Assembly: GCA_021826485.1 (NCBI GenBank)
Contig: JAKAZX010000104.1
Coordinates: forward strand, 1-10,765
From: Pseudomonadota bacterium
Lineage (GTDB): Bacteria > Pseudomonadota > Alphaproteobacteria > Acetobacterales > Acetobacteraceae
Direction of reading: 5' to 3'
DNA length: 10,765 nucleotides
Below are positions 1 through 5,944 of the stretch, piece by piece (position 1 is the stretch's first letter; every line of letters starts with the position of its first letter). The notes under the pieces were generated by a model. That model did not search any database. It was not told the DNA's origin and worked only from the letters and a program-made list of their open reading frames with translations. The position numbers were made by a program, and so were the translations under genes.

Positions 1-1
1 G

Positions 2-268
2 CTGTCGATGGGCGCGGGCACCGGCGCCGATGCGCAATACCTGTTCGCCGAGGACGTGCTGGGCTACACGCGCGGGCACCGGCCGCGCCATGCCAAGGTG
101 TACCGCAATTTCCGCGCCGAACTGGATCGGTTGCAGCAGGAGCGTATCGCCGCGTTCCGCGAGTTCCGCCGCGACGTGGAAACCGGACACTATCCCGAGG
201 AACGGCATCTGGTGCCGATCGAGGATGCCGAATTCGCCGCCTTCCTGGAGGGTTTGCACGATGTCTGA
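2..268 (+). CDS. panB: 3-methyl-2-oxobutanoate hydroxymethyltransferase, C-terminal part (5' end outside window)
   Basis: PanB transfers a hydroxymethyl group from 5,10-methylenetetrahydrofolate to 3-methyl-2-oxobutanoate, giving ketopantoate in cytoplasmic pantothenate/CoA synthesis. About 88 residues are visible, in the frame starting at base 2 and open to the left edge. They begin LSMGAGTGADAQYLFAEDVL, matching the conserved PanB block that ends the barrel (IGAG...DGQ/DAQ...D.LG). This is followed by the GHRPRHAK segment and the typical ending with VETGHYPEERHLVP (compare VESGVYPGEEH in E. coli PanB). An ATG at base 8 is in frame but lies inside the conserved barrel, so it is not a start. 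The stop overlaps the next gene by 8 bp, so the two are probably co-transcribed. Family assignment is from remembered motifs and is strong; the catalytic N-terminal half is not visible. Confidence 0.9.
   Translation: MSMGAGTGADAQYLFAEDVLGYTRGHRPRHAKVYRNFRAELDRLQQERIAAFREFRRDVETGHYPEERHLVPIEDAEFAAFLEGLHDV
247..252 (+). promoter_or_regulatory. ribosome-binding site of the sterol desaturase-like gene
   Basis: GGAGGG lies inside the end of panB, 8 nt before the ATG at 261. It decides the start of the downstream gene, whose frame has no stop for a long way upstream. Confidence 0.75.
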
Positions 269-1289
269 TGCAGCGCACACGGCACGGCCCGACGACTCGC
301 TCCATGGCGTGCGCAACCGGCGCGGCGACTGGCAGCCGAGGCAGCCGCTGCAACCGGCGCCGGTGTTCGTTTTCCCGCCGCGGCCGCTCGCCTTCCTGAA
401 ATGGCTGCCGCATTATCTGCTGCCGTGGAACGCCCTGTTCTTCTCCACCACCGTGGTGTTCTGGCTGTGGCTGACTCCCTCGGCCGCCACGCTGAAGACG
501 CTGGCGCCGGGCTGGGTGCTGTATCTGCTCGCGCGCAACATGATCGCGGTGGCGCTGTTCTACGGCGCATTCGAGTTGGCGCTGTACGTGCGCCGCCGCC
601 AGGGCACGCAGTTCAAATACAACGGCCGCTGGCCGTCCGAGCAGCCGGGCAAGGCGTTCCTGTTCGGCAGCCAGACGCTGGACAACGTCATCCGCACCTT
701 CGCATTCGGCCTGCCGATCTGGACCGCCTATGAAGTGCTGATCCTGTGGTGCTGGGCGAACGGCTGGGGGCCGTGGACGACCTTTGCCGCGCATCCGGTG
801 TGGCTGGTGGTGCTGACGCTGCTGATCCCGGTGATCCACGAGGTGCATTTCTACTGCATCCACCGGCTGATCCACGTGCCGGTGCTGTACCGTCTGGTGC
901 ATTCGGTCCACCACAACTGCGTCAACCCGAGCCCGTGGTCCAGCCTGTCCATGCATCCGGTGGAGCATGTGCTGTACTGGTCCGGCGCGCTGCTGCACCT
1001 GCTGGTGCCGTCGCATCCGCTGATCGCGCTGTATCAGATCTATCACGCGGGCTTCGGCGCGGTGGTCGGGCATATCGGGTTCGACCGGATCGTGGTCGGC
1101 GACCGCGCGATCGACACGCACACCTACGCCCACTATCTGCACCACAAGTATTTCGAGGTGAACTACGCCGACGGCCTGATCCCGCTGGACCGGCTGTTCG
1201 GCACGTTCCACGACGGCTCCGACGCGGCGCAGGAGGCGATGAACCGCCGCTTCTTCGCGCGCACGGCGCAGAAGCGCGGCGCGGCGTAA
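261..1289 (+). CDS. sterol desaturase / fatty acid hydroxylase superfamily membrane protein
   Basis: A 342-residue integral membrane protein of the ERG3/lathosterol-oxidase-like superfamily, which uses a di-iron centre held by clustered histidines for O2-dependent hydroxylation or desaturation of lipids. The histidine boxes are visible: HEVH at 193-196 with HRLIH at 201-205, HSVHH at 214-218, HPVEH at 232-236, and HYLHHKYFEVNY at 291-302 followed by the family ending PLDRLFGTFHDG. Hydrophobic stretches at about 52-71, 84-110, 148-168, 178-192 and 237-270 fit a multi-pass inner-membrane protein. The start at 261 is chosen because GGAGGG (247-252) sits 8 nt upstream; the frame stays open further left, but that stretch is panB read in another frame. 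It overlaps the panB stop by 8 bp, suggesting translational coupling, though no metabolic link to pantothenate is evident. The substrate is unknown: a sterol, hopanoid, carotenoid or fatty alcohol are all possible. Confidence 0.88.
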   Translation: MSDAAHTARPDDSLHGVRNRRGDWQPRQPLQPAPVFVFPPRPLAFLKWLPHYLLPWNALFFSTTVVFWLWLTPSAATLKTLAPGWVLYLLARNMIAVALFYGAFELALYVRRRQGTQFKYNGRWPSEQPGKAFLFGSQTLDNVIRTFAFGLPIWTAYEVLILWCWANGWGPWTTFAAHPVWLVVLTLLIPVIHEVHFYCIHRLIHVPVLYRLVHSVHHNCVNPSPWSSLSMHPVEHVLYWSGALLHLLVPSHPLIALYQIYHAGFGAVVGHIGFDRIVVGDRAIDTHTYAHYLHHKYFEVNYADGLIPLDRLFGTFHDGSDAAQEAMNRRFFARTAQKRGAA

Positions 1290-1305
1290 TCTGCGGGCAG
1301 GCCGG

Positions 1306-2427
1306 TCAGCCGTCGCGGCTTCCGGCGGCCAGAGTTTCGAGGTGCTCGTGCGTCGGCAATGTCTCACTGGCCATCGGCGTCAGGTTCTCCGGCCCGCAGA
1401 CGACGAAGGGAACCTCGTCATAGCGCGGCGCCTCCTCCGTGTAGCCGAAGCGGTGCAGCAGGATGTTGATGGCGCGGCGGGCCTGCAGTTCGGGATTCTG
1501 GTCGATCGTCAGCGTCATCGTGCCCTGCATCAGCATGCGGCGGGTATGCACCGTCAGTTCGTGGCCGACGAACACGGCCTTGCCGGCCAGCCCGGCGGCG
1601 AGCAGCGCCGCCTCCACCCCGCGATTGGCGCCGCCCGCATTGTAGATGCCGACCACGTCGGGCCAGCGGCCGAGCGCCTCGGACAGCAGGGCGGCGGAGC
1701 GCGCGCGATCGTCATGCCCCTCCAGCACCGCGGCGATCGAAAGTCCGCCGCCGCGCTCGTTGATCCGGTCGCGGAAGCCGCCGACGCGCTGGGCGTGCGC
1801 GCGGTAGCGCAGGTTGTGGCACAGCACCAGAAGCTGCCCGGGCGCGCGGGCCATGTTCTGCACGAAGAACGCCGCCGTGCGCCCGGCGCTGTAATGGTCG
1901 ATCCCGACATAGGCCAGCCGCGGCGAGGTCGGGATGTCGCTGACCAGCGTCACCACCGGAATGCCGCGGACCGTCACCGCGGTGATCGCATCGATTACCG
2001 CCGCATCCTCCTCCCCATAGGCGATCACCGCCTGGGCGCCGGTCGCCAGGATGCGCTCCGCCAGTGCGGCCGGCGATTCATCGACGAAGCTGCGCTGCAC
2101 GACGACGGAGCGGTCGAGCGTGCCGGCGGCATCGGCGAAGGCGGTGTTGAGCCGCTGGAAGAACGGCGTGTCGGGCCGCGCCAGCAGCACCTCCAACCGC
2201 AGGCCGCGGCGATAGGGCACCGGCAGCATGCGCGGCCATTTCAGTTGGCGCGCCGCCTCGATCACCTTGCGCGCGGTCTCCGAGGAGACGTTGCCGCGCT
2301 CGTTCAGCACCCGATCGACCGTCGCGATGCCGACGCCCGCCAGCGCCGCGATCTGCTCCAGGCCCGCCTTGCGCGGCGGCCGCGCGGGCGCCGCGCCGCG
2401 CCTGCCCTCAAAGTCCGAGCGGGGCAT
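1306..2427 (-). CDS. LacI-family transcriptional regulator with periplasmic-binding-protein-like sensor domain
   Basis: A 373-residue DNA-binding regulator. After a basic ~20-residue lead, residues 22-64 form the LacI headpiece: LEQIAALAGVGIATVDRVLN (helix-turn-helix), then VSSETARKVIEAARQLKW (helix 3 and hinge). Residues ~76-345 resemble a sugar-type periplasmic binding domain (Peripla_BP_4 style), with YVGIDHYSAGRTAAFF, GIYNAGGANRGVEAAL and FVGHELTVHTRRML typical of ligand-binding lobes. The effector is probably a small carbohydrate or related metabolite, but it cannot be named. The start at 2427 is preferred because minus-strand GGGGAGGAG (2443-2435) stands 7 nt upstream; an in-frame ATG at 2481 would add 18 low-complexity residues. 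Oddity: the recognition-helix region reads TVDRVLN where most LacI proteins have TVSRVLN, a variant I associate with a distinct subfamily. It is divergent from the reductase gene at 2627 and convergent (16 bp) with the sterol desaturase-like gene. Local autoregulation is an inference. Confidence 0.9.
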   Translation of the reverse strand: MPRSDFEGRRGAAPARPPRKAGLEQIAALAGVGIATVDRVLNERGNVSSETARKVIEAARQLKWPRMLPVPYRRGLRLEVLLARPDTPFFQRLNTAFADAAGTLDRSVVVQRSFVDESPAALAERILATGAQAVIAYGEEDAAVIDAITAVTVRGIPVVTLVSDIPTSPRLAYVGIDHYSAGRTAAFFVQNMARAPGQLLVLCHNLRYRAHAQRVGGFRDRINERGGGLSIAAVLEGHDDRARSAALLSEALGRWPDVVGIYNAGGANRGVEAALLAAGLAGKAVFVGHELTVHTRRMLMQGTMTLTIDQNPELQARRAINILLHRFGYTEEAPRYDEVPFVVCGPENLTPMASETLPTHEHLETLAAGSRDG

Positions 2428-2434
2428 GGTCTGG

Positions 2435-2443
2435 CTCCTCCCC
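2435..2443 (-). promoter_or_regulatory. ribosome-binding site of the LacI-family gene
   Basis: Read on the minus strand this is GGGGAGGAG, 7 nt before the ATG at 2427. It is a far better Shine-Dalgarno sequence than anything in front of the upstream in-frame ATG at 2481, so it settles the start. Confidence 0.75.
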
Positions 2444-2483
2444 GACGGCCGCACGGGGGCGCGGCCGCCGCTGCCACTCACGC

Positions 2484-2499
2484 TGAGGGATTTCCCTCA
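2484..2499. promoter_or_regulatory. candidate operator: perfect inverted repeat TGAGGGA-TT-TCCCTCA
   Basis: The two 7-bp arms are exact reverse complements around a 2-bp centre, a size and symmetry typical of LacI-family operators. The site lies 56 bp upstream of the repressor start in the divergent intergenic region, so it could serve autoregulation and control of the reductase gene at 2627. The palindrome is seen directly; the role is inferred. Confidence 0.5.
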
Positions 2500-2503
2500 T
2501 TCT

Positions 2504-2546
2504 GATGCGAATCCCCCAACAAAGGCATTGGCGCCGGATGCGAGTC
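2504..2546. repeat. short direct repeat GATGCGAATC / GATGCGAGTC, 33 bp apart
   Basis: GATGCGAATC (2504-2513) and GATGCGAGTC (2537-2546) match at 9 of 10 positions with a 33-bp period, about three helical turns. The second copy overlaps CGCCGGATGC (2532-2541), which recurs exactly at 2605-2614 just before the reductase start. They could be regulator half-sites on one face of the helix, or chance in GC-rich DNA. A minus-strand TTGACT (2548-2543) could be a -35 element for the repressor gene, but no convincing -10 follows at normal spacing. Confidence 0.3.
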
Positions 2547-2626
2547 AACCTTAGCGTCGGGGCGGCACGGCACGGCGGCGGCGATCGGCGCTTGCCGGCG
2601 GCGACGCCGGATGCCAGCAGGACCGC

Positions 2627-3895
2627 ATGATGCCGCAGACGCCGCCCGACAGAATCGTCATCATCGGCGGCGGCCATGCCGGCGGCCGGCTGGCGCAGTT
2701 GCTGGTCGCCGACGGCGCGGCGCGGCAGGTGACGCTGGTCTGCCGCGAGCCGCACCCGCCCTATGAGCGGCCGCCGCTGTCCAAGGGCCTGTTGCTCGGC
2801 ACCGCCAAGCCGGAGGCGATGCTGCTGTGGCCCGAGGGCGACCCGGCCTGGACCCGCGTGGCGCGGCTGAGCGGCACCGCGGCGGAGGCGATCGAGCGCG
2901 CCAGCCGCGCCGTCCGCCTCGCCGACGGCACGCGGCTTCCGTATGACCGGTTGGTGCTGGCGATGGGGTCCACCGTGCGGCGGCTGGTCTGTCCCGGATC
3001 GGAGCTGGCCGGCATCCACCATCTGCGCAGCATCGACGACTTCCTGGCGGTCGCGCGGTCGTTCACCGAGCGCAAGCGGCTCGTCATCGTCGGGGGCGGC
3101 TTCATCGGGCTGGAGATCGCGTCCTGCGCGCGCCGGCGGCACCTGGACGTGACGCTCGTGGAAGCGTCGGACCGCCTGCTCGCCCGGGTGGTGCCGCCGC
3201 GCATCGCCGAGCGGCTGGCGCGGCGCCACGTGGCGGAGGGTGTCGCGCTACGGATGGGCACGATGGTCGAGCGGTTCGTCGGCACCGCGCGCGGCGCCGT
3301 CCGGGCGGTGCAGCTATCCAGCGGCGACATCATCCCCTGCGACCTTGCCGTGGTGGGCATCGGCGCGCGGCCGGACACCGGCCTCGCGGTGGCCGCCGGG
3401 CTGGAGATGGAGGTCGGCATCCGCGTCGATGCGTCGCTGCGCACCTCCGACCCGGCGATCCTGGCCTGCGGCGATGCGGCGACCTTCTGGCACGGCCTGT
3501 TCGAGCGGCACGTGCGCGTCGAATCCTGGCAGAATGCCGAGGAGCATGCGCGCGTTGCTGCCCTGGTCCTGCGCAGCGAGGCGGCGACCTGCAGCGCGGT
3601 GCCCTGGTTCTGGTCGGATCAGTACGACCTGTCGCTGCAGGTGGCTGGCCTGCCGACGCTGGGCGTATCGACGGTCGAGCGGCTGCCCGGTGACGGGACG
3701 ATGATCCTGTTCCATCTCGGCCCCACCGGCCGCATCGTCGGCGCGACCGGCCTCGGCCGGGCGGAAGCGATCGGGCGCGAGATCAGCGCCGCCCGGCTGC
3801 TGATCGCCGCGCGCGCCCATCCGGACCCCGCCCGGCTGCGCGACCCCGCCGCCCGCCTGCGCGCGATGGCGGACCGCCAGACCATTCCGGCATAG
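2627..3895 (+). CDS. FAD-dependent NAD(P)H:ferredoxin reductase (rhodocoxin/putidaredoxin reductase type)
   Basis: A 422-residue cytoplasmic flavoprotein of the class that passes electrons from NAD(P)H to a [2Fe-2S] ferredoxin serving a P450 or Rieske oxygenase. The FAD Rossmann motif IVIIGGGHAGGRLA is at 10-23, followed by the class signature PPYERPPLSKG (44-54). The NAD-binding motif VIVGGGFIGLEIA is at 153-165 with an acidic residue (VEA, E179) at the end of the next strand, which favours NADH. The second FAD motif ILACGDAA is at 278-285. RVESWQNAEEHARVAA (297-312) and PWFWSDQYDLSLQVAG (326-341) mark the C-terminal reductase domain. Length is normal for the family. The start has tandem ATGs (2627 and 2630) with AGCAGGA a few nucleotides upstream. 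No ferredoxin, P450 or oxygenase gene lies beside it, so its partner is unknown. Divergence from the LacI-family gene suggests, but does not show, control by it. Confidence 0.92.
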   Translation: MMPQTPPDRIVIIGGGHAGGRLAQLLVADGAARQVTLVCREPHPPYERPPLSKGLLLGTAKPEAMLLWPEGDPAWTRVARLSGTAAEAIERASRAVRLADGTRLPYDRLVLAMGSTVRRLVCPGSELAGIHHLRSIDDFLAVARSFTERKRLVIVGGGFIGLEIASCARRRHLDVTLVEASDRLLARVVPPRIAERLARRHVAEGVALRMGTMVERFVGTARGAVRAVQLSSGDIIPCDLAVVGIGARPDTGLAVAAGLEMEVGIRVDASLRTSDPAILACGDAATFWHGLFERHVRVESWQNAEEHARVAALVLRSEAATCSAVPWFWSDQYDLSLQVAGLPTLGVSTVERLPGDGTMILFHLGPTGRIVGATGLGRAEAIGREISAARLLIAARAHPDPARLRDPAARLRAMADRQTIPA

Positions 3896-3904
3896 GCGCG
3901 CGTC

Positions 3905-5944
3905 CTATCCTTCGATCAGCCGCCGCACCCTGGTTGCCAGCTCATCGAGGGCGAACGGCTTGGTGATCGTGTCCATCCCGGCGGGAAGGGCGAGATTGCC
4001 GGCCGCCGCGCGCGGGACGTAGCCGGAAATGAACAGCACCTTCAGGTCCGCCCGCGCTTCCCGCGCGGCGCCGGCGAGCTGCCGGCCGTTCATGCCGGGC
4101 AGGCCGACATCGCTGATCAGCAGGTCGATGCGGGCATCCGAGCGTAGGATCTCCAGGGCGGAATGGCTCTCCGCCGCTTCGCGCACCGCGTAGCCCAGCT
4201 CGGTGAGAAACTCGACGATCAGCTCGCGCACCACGGGCTCATCCTCGACCACCAGGATCGAGCGGCCGGACCGCACCTGCGGCACTCCGCTGCCGTTTCC
4301 CGGGGCCGCGGCCGGATCATGCAGCGCCGCCTTTCCGGCGAGGTGGCATGGCAGGCAGATCTGCACGGTCGTGCCCTGGCCGGGCCTGCTGGCGATGCGG
4401 GCGTGCCCGCCGGATTGCTGCGCGAAACCATAGACCATCGACAGGCCGAGACCGGTGCCCTGGCCGATCGGCTTGGTCGTGTAGAACGGGTCGAAGGCGC
4501 GGGCCGCAACCTCCGGCGTCATGCCGGTGCCGGTGTCGCTGACGGACAGGATCACATACGCGCCCGCCCCCGCCTCCCCCACCGGCCGTGCGTCGTCCGG
4601 ATGCAGTTCCTCCCGCGTCGTCGCGATGGTCAGCACACCGCCGTCCGGCATCGCATCGCGGGCATTGATGCAGAGATTGAGCAGCGCGTTCTCGAGCTGG
4701 TTGGCGTCACACAGCGTCACCCAGTCGCCCGGATCGAGTTCCTTGCGCAGCGCGATGTGCGATCCGATGGTGCGGTCGATCAGGTCTTCCATCGACGTGA
4801 TCAAGGCATTGACATCGACCGGCTTCGGGTTGAGGGCCTGGCGGCGCGCGAAGGCCAGCAGCCGATGGGTCAGCGAGGCGGCGCGCGCCACTTCGCCGAG
4901 CGCCGCGTTGATGTAGCTGTCGGCCGCGGCGGATCGCCCCTGGGCGATGCGCGTGCGGATCATCTCCATGCTGCCGCCGATGCCGGCGAGCAGATTGTTG
5001 AAGTCATGCGCGATGCCGCCGGTAAGCTGGCCGATCGCCTCCATCTTCTGGCTCTGCCGCAGCTCCGCCTCGGCGCGCTCGCGCTCGGTCATTTCCGTCT
5101 GCAACTGGTCGAGTGCGTGCTTCAGCTCGGCGGTGCGCCCCGCAACCAGGCCTTCCAGCTCCTCGCGCCCGCGCGCCAGCACCTCCCGCGCTTCGACCAG
5201 TTCCTGCACGTCCGTCCAGGTGCCGAGCCAGCCATTGATCCGCCCGGCGGAATCGCGGATCGGCAGGGCGCGGGCGATGAACCATCGCCAGATCTTGTCC
5301 GCGGCACGGAGCAGCCGGAACTCGGCCGAGAAATTCTCGCCCGTCGCCAGCGCCTGCTGCCATTGCCGCATGACGGCGTCGCGGTCCTGCGGATGCACCA
5401 GCTCCGTCCACGCGGCGCCGTCGGCCGCCGCCTCGCCGACGAATTCCTGCCAGCGACGATTGTAATAGTCGTGCCGGCCATCAGCCGTGGCCGACCAGAC
5501 GATCTGCGGCAGCGACTCGGTCATGGCCCGGAATTTCGCGTCGCTTTCCTGCGCCGCACGCTCGGCGCGGCGCAGGCGCAGCAGGGCGCGCACCGCCGCG
5601 ACCAGTTCGGTCGGCGCCACCGGTTCGGTCAGATAGGAATCCGCCCCGCCTTCCAGGCCCCGCACCCGGTCCTCGGACTCCACGAAAGACGCCGAGGATT
5701 GCAGCACCAACATCGTCGGGTACCGCTGCTTGATCCGCCGGCAAACCTCGATGCCGCTCATGTCGGGCAGGTTGATGTCCAGCAGCACCAGTGCCGGCCG
5801 CTCGGCCGCCGCCAGCCGCAACGCCTCCGTGCCGGTGCCCGATTCCAGGACACGATAGCCGGCCCGCCGCAGGCTGCGCGACTTCGCATAGCGGATCGAC
5901 TCGCTGTCATCGACATTGAGGATGGTTTCGCCCACCTCACTCAT
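3905..5944 (-). CDS. hybrid sensor kinase, REC-PAS-HisKA-HATPase-REC
   Basis: A 679-residue soluble phosphorelay protein with no membrane segment, the last gene of the stressosome operon. Domains in order: REC at ~6-122 (VDD at 11-13, phospho-acceptor D56 in LVLLDINLP); PAS at ~134-248 (FRAMTESLPQIVWSATADG, then NGWLGTWTDV); a coiled-coil linker at ~248-303; HisKA with H313 in GGIAHDFNNLLAGI; HATPase with N-box N423/N427 (LLNLCINARDAM), SDTGTGM (469-475), DPFYTTK and GQGTGLGLSMVYGF; and a final REC at ~562-678 (VVEDEP, D612 in LLISDVGLP, K662 in TKPF). The first REC reads YLTEPV at 104-109, so the conserved lysine is a glutamate (E107). The start overlaps the upstream stop by 4 nt (ATGA) with no clear Shine-Dalgarno, suggesting coupled translation. 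It lacks a DNA-binding or enzymatic output domain, so it must act on another protein. It converges on the reductase gene with 9 bp between stops. Confidence 0.93.
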   Translation of the reverse strand: MSEVGETILNVDDSESIRYAKSRSLRRAGYRVLESGTGTEALRLAAAERPALVLLDINLPDMSGIEVCRRIKQRYPTMLVLQSSASFVESEDRVRGLEGGADSYLTEPVAPTELVAAVRALLRLRRAERAAQESDAKFRAMTESLPQIVWSATADGRHDYYNRRWQEFVGEAAADGAAWTELVHPQDRDAVMRQWQQALATGENFSAEFRLLRAADKIWRWFIARALPIRDSAGRINGWLGTWTDVQELVEAREVLARGREELEGLVAGRTAELKHALDQLQTEMTERERAEAELRQSQKMEAIGQLTGGIAHDFNNLLAGIGGSMEMIRTRIAQGRSAAADSYINAALGEVARAASLTHRLLAFARRQALNPKPVDVNALITSMEDLIDRTIGSHIALRKELDPGDWVTLCDANQLENALLNLCINARDAMPDGGVLTIATTREELHPDDARPVGEAGAGAYVILSVSDTGTGMTPEVAARAFDPFYTTKPIGQGTGLGLSMVYGFAQQSGGHARIASRPGQGTTVQICLPCHLAGKAALHDPAAAPGNGSGVPQVRSGRSILVVEDEPVVRELIVEFLTELGYAVREAAESHSALEILRSDARIDLLISDVGLPGMNGRQLAGAAREARADLKVLFISGYVPRAAAGNLALPAGMDTITKPFALDELATRVRRLIEG

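Noticed and set aside
30..260. N-terminal extension of the sterol desaturase-like protein to base 30
   Set aside because: That stretch is the panB coding region in another frame. The extension is Arg/Ser/Trp-rich and unconserved, while ATG 261 has a good ribosome site.
1290..1305. Bidirectional terminator between the convergent desaturase-like and LacI-family genes
   Set aside because: Only 16 bp separate the stops, and no stem with a T-tract is present.
1342..2505. A 387-codon plus-strand frame opposite the LacI-family gene
   Set aside because: Low-complexity Arg/Ala/Gln composition with no motif; the minus strand has an intact LacI fold and a strong ribosome site.
3867..3879. TGGCGG-A-CCGCCA palindrome near the end of the reductase gene as a terminator
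   Set aside because: It lies inside the coding region, has a one-base centre that cannot loop, and has no T-run after it.
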